Origin: an uncultured Christensenella sp.
GTDB lineage: Bacteria > Bacillota > Clostridia > Christensenellales > UBA1242
Assembly: GCA_949291975.1 (NCBI GenBank)
Contig: CASEYA010000089.1
Span: forward strand, 1-6,468
Direction of reading: 5' to 3'
Length of the DNA: 6,468 bases
Shown here in pieces: positions 1 to 6,147 of this stretch. The notes beneath the pieces were generated by a model that saw nothing but the letters and a program-made list of their open reading frames with translations, made no database searches and had not been told where the DNA came from. How positions within the stretch are numbered: position 1 is the first letter of the stretch; each line of letters starts with the position of its first letter. The position numbers were made by a program, and so were the translations under genes.

Positions 1-8
1 ACTTTCTT

Positions 9-41
9 ACATTATAATTATATCAATATTACAAATAATGT
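9..41. repeat. Short inverted repeat around the left-edge promoter
   Basis: ACATTAT at 9-15 is the exact reverse complement of ATAATGT at 35-41, with 19 bases between. The arms overlap the -35 box of the leftward promoter and its predicted start site, a placement typical of repressor operators. In sequence this AT-rich a 7-bp match can arise by chance, so the operator reading is weak. Confidence 0.3.
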
Positions 42-44
42 CAA
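17..44 (-). promoter_or_regulatory. Perfect sigma-A-type promoter reading out of the window to the left
   Basis: On the minus strand TTGACA (44 to 39) and TATAAT (22 to 17) are separated by 16 bp, matching the housekeeping consensus at all 12 positions. Transcription would begin near position 10 and run leftward, so a divergent gene or RNA probably lies just outside the window. A 7-bp inverted repeat (9-15 and 35-41) brackets the spacer and the -10 box and could be an operator. The match is seen directly; activity and the identity of the target are inferred. Confidence 0.6.
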
Positions 45-52
45 CCGAACTC

Positions 53-81
53 TTTACTTTAAAAAAATGATATGCTATAAT
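53..81 (+). promoter_or_regulatory. Extended -10 promoter of the ABC transporter operon
   Basis: TATAAT lies at 76-81, preceded by TGC at 73-75, which gives an extended -10 element. TTTACT at 53-58 is a four-of-six match to the -35 consensus with the ideal 17-bp spacer. Transcription would start near 88, leaving a leader of about 17 nt that contains the GGAGG ribosome binding site. The only genes downstream before a terminator are the ATPase and permease, so this is probably the operon promoter. Confidence 0.75.
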
Positions 82-94
82 TAATTTAATATTT

Positions 95-99
95 GGAGG
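95..99 (+). promoter_or_regulatory. Ribosome binding site fixing the ATPase start
   Basis: GGAGG sits five bases before the ATG at 105. An in-frame TTG at 93 would put this site inside the coding region and leave nothing upstream to recruit ribosomes, so the ATG at 105 is the better start. Confidence 0.85.
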
Positions 100-104
100 T
101 TATA

Positions 105-1058
105 ATGGCACCAAAAGCACAATTAAAACAATATAAATCAAGCATTAAAATTTTGGAAATTAAAAATGTAACAAAGGTTTATAAAAAAAGGACTGTTCTA
201 GATGATATAAATTTTGATGTGTATGAAGGTGAAATTTTTGGATTTTTGGGGCCAAACGGAGCAGGTAAAACAACCTTGATTAGAATTATTTGTGGTATGA
301 CCAGACCAACAAAAGGCGAAATTTTTATATGTGGTAACTCCGTTCAACATAACTTTGAAAAAGCAGTTATAAACCTTGGTGCAATGATTGAAAATTGTCA
401 GGTATATAATTATATGACAGGCTATCAAAATTTATTATATTATGCTAATCTATATGGTAAAATTGACCATGAAAAAATTGATGAAATCGTTGAAGTCGTT
501 GGTATGACAAGTCGAATTCATGATAAGGTTCGCACCTATTCCTATGGTATGCGACAAAGAATTGCATTAGCACAAGCACTTTTGCATAAACCAAAACTTT
601 TAGTTTTAGACGAGCCAACAAATGGTCTCGATGCAAATGGTGTTATAGAACTGAGGCAAACATTAAAAATTTTAGCTAATAAACATAAAATGGCAATATT
701 GGTAAGCAGTCATATTCTGGCAGAAATGCAACAAATCTGTGATATTTTTGCTGTTGTTGATGGTGGTAAAGTTCTGGATATTCGTTCAATTGATGGAAAT
801 GAAAGCAAATCCAACAAAGATAAACACATTGCAATCAGTGTAAATTATCCAAACTATGCATGCAAAATTATTCATAATGAACTTGGAATTTTTCCAGAAA
901 TCGCAGGAAGTTCAATTATTATTCCCTATGAACAGGCAACAATTAAAGAAGTTGTTGAAATCTTGCGTGAAAAGAATGTTGCTGTTTATGATTCAAAGAT
1001 TGAAACAAAAACACTTGAAGAATTATACTTAGATATTTTAAAAAATAAAAATAAATAG
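105..1058 (+). CDS. ABC transporter ATP-binding protein (CcmA/BcrA-DrrA type)
   Basis: This is a 317-residue cytoplasmic ATPase that would power the membrane protein encoded next to it. The nucleotide-binding domain spans about residues 18-225. Walker A is GPNGAGKT (49-56), the signature is the variant SYGMRQR (146-152) in place of LSGGQ, Walker B is LLVLDEP (165-171) with catalytic E170, the D-loop is NGLD (173-176) and the switch histidine is H203. The Q-loop region reads GAMIEN (92-97), as is common in bacitracin- and daunorubicin-type exporters. The C-terminal 90 or so residues are a less conserved accessory domain, also usual in this group. The gene lies 9 nt before the permease and shares its promoter. 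All catalytic motifs are intact. The substrate cannot be read from sequence; drug or peptide export or resistance is a family-level guess. Confidence 0.95.
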   Translation: MAPKAQLKQYKSSIKILEIKNVTKVYKKRTVLDDINFDVYEGEIFGFLGPNGAGKTTLIRIICGMTRPTKGEIFICGNSVQHNFEKAVINLGAMIENCQVYNYMTGYQNLLYYANLYGKIDHEKIDEIVEVVGMTSRIHDKVRTYSYGMRQRIALAQALLHKPKLLVLDEPTNGLDANGVIELRQTLKILANKHKMAILVSSHILAEMQQICDIFAVVDGGKVLDIRSIDGNESKSNKDKHIAISVNYPNYACKIIHNELGIFPEIAGSSIIIPYEQATIKEVVEILREKNVAVYDSKIETKTLEELYLDILKNKNK

Positions 1059-1067
1059 GAAAAAATT

Positions 1068-2807
1068 ATGAAATTTTTTAGATTGTTAAAAGGCGAACTT
1101 AATAAAATTCTCATGCGCCCTATCCTTTATGTGATAACCGCAATTCTTGTTGTGGCGCTGGTGTTTTCATATATGCTTTTTAACCCAGCCACAAGAACTG
1201 ATGGGAATATAACATCTTATGATAACTGTGAAACAATTACAGATACTTATAACACCTTTAATTCCAACACTAATAAATATGGTAAATCAAGTGCTGATTC
1301 TCTTTTAGAAAGTTCCAGTAATCTGATTTCTACAAGTCGAACCAATAATGAAGGTGAATTATTGCAGGAATTTCAGCAAATTCTATCAAATATAAATGAA
1401 GAATATAATGCTTATCTAGTTTTTGATGACCCAACAATGCTTATTGAAGGAGATAATGCTCCTGAGAATGAAATTATTACCTATGAAAATTTGCAAAATT
1501 ATATCAAAGAACTGCGTAATTTGTTTGAAAACTCCCGTGATGATACTAATTCGCTGTTGCTTATTCACGTTTCCGATAACCTATCATTAAATCAACTTTT
1601 CATAAACACAACATCAGCATTTAATGCTGTGAACCGCAGTAGTCATGCTTCACATGTTGAACTTCGACAAACTTTAAAAGAAACAAATAACATTCAACAA
1701 ATTGAAAGCTTATTTGACTCAATTGGTTATAAAACTGTTGAAGAAGAAAAACTTGTTGAGCTTGAAAATAATATTGTTACTGCTCAGAACTATATGAATC
1801 AAGTTGATGAAGAAATTTATACTCTTTATGAAGAAAATAATCTTGATAAAATTGATTCACTTAAAGAACTTTCAATTAGATATTATCTGATAGCATTAAA
1901 CGTCTATCAACTCACTCAAAATGTAATAAACTATTCATATTTTAGCAGTATGCAAGATGGTGAAATTGCGTCATATTTTGGATATGCAGATATTTATATG
2001 TATCAAATAAATGAGCAAATAACAAAACAAACTTATCTTCTTAACAATAATGCAGTTAGCACTGATTATGCAAATGTATTTTCGCCAACAAGAACATCTA
2101 ACAGCGAAGTAAATGCTTTTGATTTTGTTTATTTTGGACTTGAAGTAACTGGCTTTATAATTTTAATTTTTACTGTTGTTTTAGCGGCTGGCATGCTTGC
2201 CGGCGAACAATCAAGCGGAACACTTAAACTTCTTCTCATTCGCCCCTATTCAAGAGGAAAAATATTAACAAGCAAACTTTTAGCAACAATGATTTTTGCA
2301 ACCATTTTCTTGATATTTAGCACAATCGTTTTATTTTTGATTGGTCTATTTACAATGGGGGCAAATTTTACTCCCGTCTTATGCATATTTAACGCAAGCA
2401 CTGCCTTTGTTGCTTCACCTTTTGTTGTTTTGCTTATATATCTTTTGTGTTGGCTATTTAAAATGTTTTTATTTGTGCTTCTTGCGCTTGCAATTTCGGC
2501 AATCTTTAGAAGCAATGTTGGCGCTGTAGGGGTTTCCATTGTTCTATATTTTGTTTTGAGTATATTTGCTTTGATATTTGCTGGTTCATATTGGTATGGA
2601 TATTTACCTTTCAGCAATCTTGACCTTTTCAAATATTTTGGAGGCGCATTTGTTGCTTCTGGTAATGCTTCACCACTATCAATTATGTTCTCAGCACCAT
2701 ATTTCCATGGAGGTTCATTCCTATTCAGCTTCTTGATTTCACTGGCAATCGGTGCTATCTTAGCTCTTTTAACATATATTATATTCAAAAGGCGTGAAAT
2801 AAAATAA
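1068..2807 (+). CDS. ABC-2-type permease with large extracytoplasmic domain
   Basis: This 579-residue membrane protein is the likely partner of the upstream ATPase. One transmembrane helix (about 19-38) is followed by a polar stretch of roughly 315 residues (39-353), rich in Asn, Glu, Ser and Thr and predicted to lie outside the membrane. Parts of it (about 98-118 and 222-270) look helical or coiled. Further hydrophobic segments follow at about 355-378, 405-428, 450-480, 483-507 and 549-573. Between the second and third helices, GEQSSGTLKLLLIRPYSR (379-396) is the cytosolic E..GT..LLL..P.SR motif typical of ABC-2 permeases. The ATG has AGGA at 1057-1060, which overlaps the stop of the ATPase gene, so translation of the two is probably coupled. 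The long external domain resembles the YhgE/Pip and ABC-2 'family 2' layout in outline only. Substrate unknown. Confidence 0.9.
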   Translation: MKFFRLLKGELNKILMRPILYVITAILVVALVFSYMLFNPATRTDGNITSYDNCETITDTYNTFNSNTNKYGKSSADSLLESSSNLISTSRTNNEGELLQEFQQILSNINEEYNAYLVFDDPTMLIEGDNAPENEIITYENLQNYIKELRNLFENSRDDTNSLLLIHVSDNLSLNQLFINTTSAFNAVNRSSHASHVELRQTLKETNNIQQIESLFDSIGYKTVEEEKLVELENNIVTAQNYMNQVDEEIYTLYEENNLDKIDSLKELSIRYYLIALNVYQLTQNVINYSYFSSMQDGEIASYFGYADIYMYQINEQITKQTYLLNNNAVSTDYANVFSPTRTSNSEVNAFDFVYFGLEVTGFIILIFTVVLAAGMLAGEQSSGTLKLLLIRPYSRGKILTSKLLATMIFATIFLIFSTIVLFLIGLFTMGANFTPVLCIFNASTAFVASPFVVLLIYLLCWLFKMFLFVLLALAISAIFRSNVGAVGVSIVLYFVLSIFALIFAGSYWYGYLPFSNLDLFKYFGGAFVASGNASPLSIMFSAPYFHGGSFLFSFLISLAIGAILALLTYIIFKRREIK

Positions 2808-2834
2808 AAACCTGTTAATTCAGGTTTTTTCTTT
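2806..2834 (+). terminator. Intrinsic terminator of the ABC operon, possibly bidirectional
   Basis: AAAAACCTG (2806-2814) pairs with CAGGTTTTT (2821-2829) across a six-base loop and runs into a T-rich tail. It begins within the permease stop codon. On the opposite strand the hairpin is also followed by a T-rich run, so it could also end transcripts of the converging gene at 2900-3715. Confidence 0.85.
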
Positions 2835-2866
2835 TGCTCACCATAAAACTATGCGCAAAAGTGAAA

Positions 2867-2899
2867 TGCATAATACTTGCATACTACCTGCATAGCACT
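2867..2899. repeat. Three degenerate 11-bp tandem repeats
   Basis: Three consecutive 11-bp units start with TGCATA: TGCATAATACT (2867-2877), TGCATACTACC (2878-2888) and TGCATAGCACT (2889-2899). They lie in the convergent gap between the permease and the unknown gene, ending one base before the stop codon of the latter. The same stretch is part of a larger imperfect inverted repeat: 2858-2870 against 2889-2901, 11 of 13 positions pairing, 18-base loop. The function is not known; it could be a hairpin protecting or ending the minus-strand transcript, or a helically phased protein-binding site. Confidence 0.5.
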
Positions 2900-3715
2900 T
2901 TAAATTTCAACATTTTGACCAGTTGTTGCATCTTGATACATCACCCAATACCCAAAACTGTTTTCATTGTTTGCATCAAGTGGTAACCACTGGCAAAATT
3001 TTTCTAAATTTGTAGGCGGTGCAATATTTTTGTTTTCGGCGGGAATACCATATCCCAAAAATGCAACTTTATCATTATCATATATTTTGCCCATTATGTA
3101 ATGGTCACTTTCTTCACTTACGTATGGAACCTTTACCCATTTTGTATTATCAATTTTTTGTTCCAACTCAACAAACTCTTCTGACTTTTCAAAAAGTTGA
3201 TTCACTTGTGGTTCAACCATTTCAAAAAATGTTTGTGCATTTGACATTATCTCTTCTTGATTTTCTTCTCTGTTAGTTGTTTGAATAAAAGCATTATAAG
3301 GCATAACCACTTCTTCACCCAGTTGGTCTTGAATGTGTAGACTTTCTTTCAAGTTTGGATTAGCATTATTGTTGCTGTGATTTTCTTCATTTTCCACTTT
3401 AATTAAAGTTGTATAATCTTCTTTGAAATTTTCTGTTTTGCCATAGGCAAAAATCTTTTTTCCATCTGTCAATATCGCACAAATAGGATTTTCCAAACTG
3501 TGAAATACTGTGTTAAAAACATAATTATCAGGTTGTTCTATACCATTAAAAACAAGTTTATTCTCTCCTATTTGTAAAATTAAATTACTATCTTTTGGAA
3601 TATCAAAAACTCTTAATTTTCCATTAAGTGTGCTGGAACTTTCAAGACTTAAAAGACCTTTTGTTTGTAATTTATCATCAACAATAGAATTCATGACCAA
3701 AACTTTTCTTAACAT
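2900..3715 (-). CDS. Uncharacterised soluble two-domain protein
   Basis: This is a 271-residue protein whose family I do not recognise with confidence. Residues 1-95 look beta-rich (for example KLRVFDI, NLILQIG, KIFAYGK). Residues about 105-190 form a polar, acidic linker rich in Asn and Glu. Residues 190-271 form a compact C-terminal part with several aromatics: W193, Y198, a CQWLPLD motif (241-247) and GYWVMYQDATTG (255-266), which looks like a conserved signature rather than random sequence. There is no signal peptide and no membrane segment, so it is probably cytosolic. The ATG at 3715 is chosen because AAGGAGG lies six bases upstream. It has its own promoter and follows ksgA on the same strand, separated by a terminator; it converges on the ABC operon. 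The neighbours give no clue to function. Confidence 0.85.
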   Translation of the reverse strand: MLRKVLVMNSIVDDKLQTKGLLSLESSSTLNGKLRVFDIPKDSNLILQIGENKLVFNGIEQPDNYVFNTVFHSLENPICAILTDGKKIFAYGKTENFKEDYTTLIKVENEENHSNNNANPNLKESLHIQDQLGEEVVMPYNAFIQTTNREENQEEIMSNAQTFFEMVEPQVNQLFEKSEEFVELEQKIDNTKWVKVPYVSEESDHYIMGKIYDNDKVAFLGYGIPAENKNIAPPTNLEKFCQWLPLDANNENSFGYWVMYQDATTGQNVEI

Positions 3716-3721
3716 ATCTTG

Positions 3722-3728
3722 CCTCCTT
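3722..3728 (-). promoter_or_regulatory. Ribosome binding site fixing the start of the unknown gene
   Basis: On the minus strand AAGGAGG ends six bases before the ATG at 3715. The reading frame stays open another 25 codons to a TTG at 3790, but that extension would contain this site, the promoter and part of a terminator, so it is rejected. Confidence 0.9.
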
Positions 3729-3745
3729 ATTTCATTTATATATTC

Positions 3746-3774
3746 ATTATAACAAAAAAAGTTGCAAAAAGAAA
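3746..3774 (-). promoter_or_regulatory. Extended -10 promoter of the unknown gene
   Basis: On the minus strand TATAAT (3751 to 3746) is preceded by TGT, giving an extended -10. The -35 region at 3774 to 3769 (TTTCTT) is poor, which extended -10 promoters tolerate. Transcription would begin near 3739, leaving a leader of about 24 nt with the AAGGAGG site. The -35 region lies in the descending arm and T-rich tail of the ksgA terminator, so the downstream gene starts right where the upstream transcript ends. Confidence 0.6.
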
Positions 3775-3804
3775 AAGAGCATTTTATCAATTTTTGCTCT
3801 TTTT
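3772..3804 (-). terminator. Intrinsic terminator downstream of ksgA
   Basis: AAAAAGAGC (3772-3780) is the exact reverse complement of GCTCTTTTT (3796-3804), with a 15-base loop. Read on the minus strand the hairpin follows the ksgA stop by about 40 bases and runs into a T-rich tract, as expected for an intrinsic terminator. The stem has only four G-C pairs. It is also T-rich on the plus strand, but no plus-strand gene precedes it. Confidence 0.7.
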
Positions 3805-3844
3805 TAATTTTTTATATTTTTTATAATAAAATTATGGCATTTTT

Positions 3845-4684
3845 TTATAATTTTTTTATACTGGTAAAACTGTTAAAAAGCTCAACAAATTGAGTAGCTG
3901 TCAAACTTTCAGCACGAGCATTTTCTCCTATATTTAATTTATTAAAGATATTTTTTACCTCTTCTCGTGTAATATCATAAGTGCTAATTATATTATTTAT
4001 CAAAGTTTTACGACGCATCATAAAGCAGTTTTTAACAAATCTGCTAATCATATTAAAATCGACATCAAATTTATTAAAATCAAATTTAATATTTACAACC
4101 GCAGAATCAACTTTTGGTTCTGGCAAAAAAAGTTTTTTAGATACCTTTCTTGTTAGTGACACGTCAGAAATTATATTCAAAAGAACAGTTAAAGCACCAT
4201 AATCTTTTGTTTCTGGTTTTGCACTAAGCCTCTGTGCTAATTCAAATTGAAGCATAACCGTTATACTTTCGACGGGTAATTGATTATCTATTAAGTAGAA
4301 TAAAATTGGCGTTGAAATATAATATGGCAAATTTGCAACAACTTTAAATTTTTCACCATTAAACCATTTTTTTATTTGTTCGGGCTTGATTCTTAAAAAA
4401 TCACAAAACTCTAATTGAACAGAAGTTTGTTTTAGATTTTCCTCTAAGATTGGTTGCAAAGTCTTATCAATCTCAATTGCAACAACTTTGCTTTTTGTTC
4501 TTTCTAAAATATATTTAGTAAGAGTTCCTGCCCCTGCTCCAATTTCTAAAACGTTGTCATTTTCATTGATATTTGCATCGCTGACAATTGCTTTTAGAAG
4601 ATTTGCATCAGTTAAAAAGTTTTGACCATATTTATGTTTAAAAACAAAACTTTTCAATTTTAATTGCTCTTTTAAATCAAGCAT
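3845..4684 (-). CDS. ksgA: 16S rRNA (adenine(1518)-N(6)/adenine(1519)-N(6))-dimethyltransferase
   Basis: KsgA/RsmA uses S-adenosylmethionine to dimethylate two adjacent adenines in the 3' terminal hairpin of 16S rRNA during late assembly of the 30S subunit. The 279-residue length is normal for the family. Visible hallmarks are GQNFL (20-24), the SAM-binding motif LEIGAGAGTLT (46-56), the acidic IEID (70-73), CDFL (94-97), the catalytic NLPYYIS (118-124), FLPEPKVDSAVV (186-197), MMRRKTL (222-228) and the C-terminal ARAESLTATQF (257-267). The ATG lies inside the end of tatD (ATGCTTGA shared, 8 bp), with a modest GGTGA site five bases upstream, so it is probably translated by coupling to tatD. 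Loss of this enzyme gives kasugamycin resistance in other bacteria. Nothing is missing or broken. Confidence 0.97.
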   Translation of the reverse strand: MLDLKEQLKLKSFVFKHKYGQNFLTDANLLKAIVSDANINENDNVLEIGAGAGTLTKYILERTKSKVVAIEIDKTLQPILEENLKQTSVQLEFCDFLRIKPEQIKKWFNGEKFKVVANLPYYISTPILFYLIDNQLPVESITVMLQFELAQRLSAKPETKDYGALTVLLNIISDVSLTRKVSKKLFLPEPKVDSAVVNIKFDFNKFDVDFNMISRFVKNCFMMRRKTLINNIISTYDITREEVKNIFNKLNIGENARAESLTATQFVELFNSFTSIKKL

Positions 4685-5456
4685 TTATATCACCAACTTT
4701 GTAAAAAAATTTTTTAACATTATTCTCTATAATCTCATCCAAATCTTCTCTCTTTATACCTTTAATTTCTGACACTTTATTATAAACTTCTTCAACATAT
4801 TCAGGAAGACAAACCTTCCCTCTCCACTTTTGTGGTGCAAGATATGGTGCATCAGTTTCTAACATTATTCTGTCAATAGGAACATATTTTATCACTTCAT
4901 GTAAATATTCTTTATTGCTAAAAGTAACAATTCCAGTAAAAGATAGCATAAGCCCTAAGTCCAAAAGTTTTTTGGCAACAGAAATATCACCATCAAAACA
5001 ATGAACTACACCACCAGAAAACTGAGATAAATTTGAACTTAACAAACTTAAAAAATCGTCGAAAGCATCCCTCACATGAAAAACAGAGGGAAGTTTACAT
5101 TTTTTGGCAAGCTCTAATTCAGATAAGAAAACTCTTTCTTGAAGTAATTTATCATAGCCCTCATAATGATAATCAAGGCCATATTCACCAAGTGCAACAA
5201 CCTTTTTATTGCTATAATTTTCAAGTATAAAGTTATGCGCATCTTCATTCCATTCGTTTGCATCATTTGGATGAATAGCAAGAGCAGAATATACTTGTGG
5301 TATTTCTTGCGAAAAAAGAAAACTAGATTTCATTGTATCAAAATTATAACTGGGACAAATAATCAACTTTAATTTTGTTTTTAAACTTTCTTTAATTTCA
5401 TTAGAATAGTCGACTAATTTCTCTTCATTTATATGAGCATGTGTATCTATAATCAT
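4677..5456 (-). CDS. tatD: TatD-family metal-dependent hydrolase (DNase)
   Basis: TatD proteins are cytoplasmic TIM-barrel hydrolases with two bound metal ions; characterised members are 3'-5' exonucleases or DNases linked to repair and DNA turnover. The 259-residue protein has the full metal-ligand set: H6 and H8 in DTHAHI, E91 in ALGEYGLDYHY, H127 in FHVRD, H152 in VHCFDG and D202 in LETDAPYLAP. The AIHPND motif (60-65) is also usual. The ATG at 5456 is supported by AGAGG seven bases upstream. It is the first gene of a two-gene unit with ksgA, overlapping it by 8 bp. In Bacillus subtilis and many relatives the RNase M5 gene rnmV lies between these two; here it does not. TatD paralogs are common, so exact substrate is uncertain. 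Confidence 0.95.
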   Translation of the reverse strand: MIIDTHAHINEEKLVDYSNEIKESLKTKLKLIICPSYNFDTMKSSFLFSQEIPQVYSALAIHPNDANEWNEDAHNFILENYSNKKVVALGEYGLDYHYEGYDKLLQERVFLSELELAKKCKLPSVFHVRDAFDDFLSLLSSNLSQFSGGVVHCFDGDISVAKKLLDLGLMLSFTGIVTFSNKEYLHEVIKYVPIDRIMLETDAPYLAPQKWRGKVCLPEYVEEVYNKVSEIKGIKREDLDEIIENNVKKFFYKVGDINA

Positions 5457-5473
5457 TTTTTTACCTCTATGTT

Positions 5474-5503
5474 ATTATAACTCATAATTTCAAAAAGTGC
5501 AAA
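5474..5503 (-). promoter_or_regulatory. Probable promoter of tatD-ksgA
   Basis: On the minus strand TATAAT (5479 to 5474) has TTTGCA (5503 to 5498) upstream with an 18-bp spacer, a four-of-six -35 match. The predicted start near 5467 falls within the tatD ribosome binding site (5464-5468), so the leader would be only about 11 nt. That is unusual and lowers confidence; a start slightly upstream, or another promoter, is possible. The elements interleave with those proposed for spmA. Confidence 0.45.
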
Positions 5504-5517
5504 GTTTTTCATATAAA
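5489..5517 (+). promoter_or_regulatory. Possible promoter of spmA-spmB
   Basis: TTCAAA (5489-5494) and TATAAA (5512-5517) are separated by 17 bp, a fair sigma-A-like pair with the start expected near 5524. The same region reads CATATAAA (5510-5517), which matches six of eight positions of the sigma-E -10 consensus, but no matching sigma-E -35 is seen at the right distance. Because spmA-spmB are sporulation genes, a sporulation sigma factor is plausible. The sequence does not decide. Confidence 0.3.
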
Positions 5518-5542
5518 TATTTTTTTAAACATAAACTTAAAC

Positions 5543-6124
5543 ATGAGAAGAATTTGGTATGTTATTATGCTTTCAAGCTTAATTGCTTTGTGTATTATAA
5601 ATCCTGAAAACTCTATAAACGCAATGATGGATGCAGGAGAAAAAGCGGTAATGCTTTCCATTAAACTTATTGGCGTTTACGCAATTTGGCTGGGCATTTT
5701 GGGAATTGTTGACCAAACAAAATTATCTGATAAAATTTCAAATTTATTATCACCTATTATTGATTTTTTATTTGGCAAAAATTTAGACCAACAAACAAAA
5801 AATTATATATCAATGAATTTATCTACAAATATTTTAGGAATGGGTAATGCTTGTACTCCACTTGGAATAAAAGCCATGAATGGTTTGGATAAACTTAACA
5901 ATCATTCCGCAACAGCTTCTACTGCAATGATTATGCTCATGGTAATAAATGCAACAAGCATACAACTGTTACCAACAACAATCATAGGACTTCGAGCAAG
6001 TTATGGTTCCACAACAAGCAGTGATATAATAATTCCTTCAATTATCGCAACCACGCTAACAACAGTGTTGGGTATTTTACTTGTTAAATTATGTTCAAAA
6101 ATCAAAAATAAAAAGAAAGTTTGA
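5543..6124 (+). CDS. spmA: Spore maturation protein A
   Basis: SpmA is an integral membrane protein of the nucleoside-recognition (Gate) domain family; with SpmB it is needed for full dehydration of the spore core and heat resistance in Bacillus subtilis. The 193-residue length is typical. Hydrophobic segments lie at about 2-20, 36-56, 126-147 and 163-183, and the tail (186-192) is strongly basic. Family hallmarks are NLSTNILGMGNACTPLGIKA (92-111) and INATSIQLLPTTIIGLRA (135-152). The start is chosen because RIWYVIMLSSLI matches the usual SpmA N-terminus, yet no Shine-Dalgarno site precedes this ATG; the next ATG is codon 9 and would cut into the first helix. It is divergent from tatD and 23 nt upstream of spmB. 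In B. subtilis dacB precedes spmA; here it does not. Confidence 0.92.
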   Translation: MRRIWYVIMLSSLIALCIINPENSINAMMDAGEKAVMLSIKLIGVYAIWLGILGIVDQTKLSDKISNLLSPIIDFLFGKNLDQQTKNYISMNLSTNILGMGNACTPLGIKAMNGLDKLNNHSATASTAMIMLMVINATSIQLLPTTIIGLRASYGSTTSSDIIIPSIIATTLTTVLGILLVKLCSKIKNKKKV

Positions 6125-6147
6125 AAAGTGTAATAAAAGGGGCTAAA

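Noticed and set aside
93..104. Possible TTG start four codons upstream of the ATPase ATG
   Set aside because: It would place the GGAGG ribosome binding site inside the gene and has no site of its own upstream.
198..636. Two short minus-strand open frames opposite the ABC ATPase
   Set aside because: They are antisense to strongly conserved ATPase motifs and show no start signals or recognisable domains.
2246..2788. 180-codon open frame antisense to the permease
   Set aside because: It lies wholly opposite a well-supported gene encoding membrane helices, has no ribosome binding site that I can see, and its protein looks like a reverse-strand shadow (Lys/Ile/Asn-rich, no domain).
3716..3790. 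In-frame N-terminal extension of the unknown gene to a TTG at 3790
   Set aside because: The stretch contains the gene's promoter, its ribosome binding site and part of the ksgA terminator.
3806..3844. Very AT-rich stretch between ksgA and its terminator
   Set aside because: Only homopolymer-like A/T sequence; no convincing hairpin, promoter or repeat beyond what base composition predicts.
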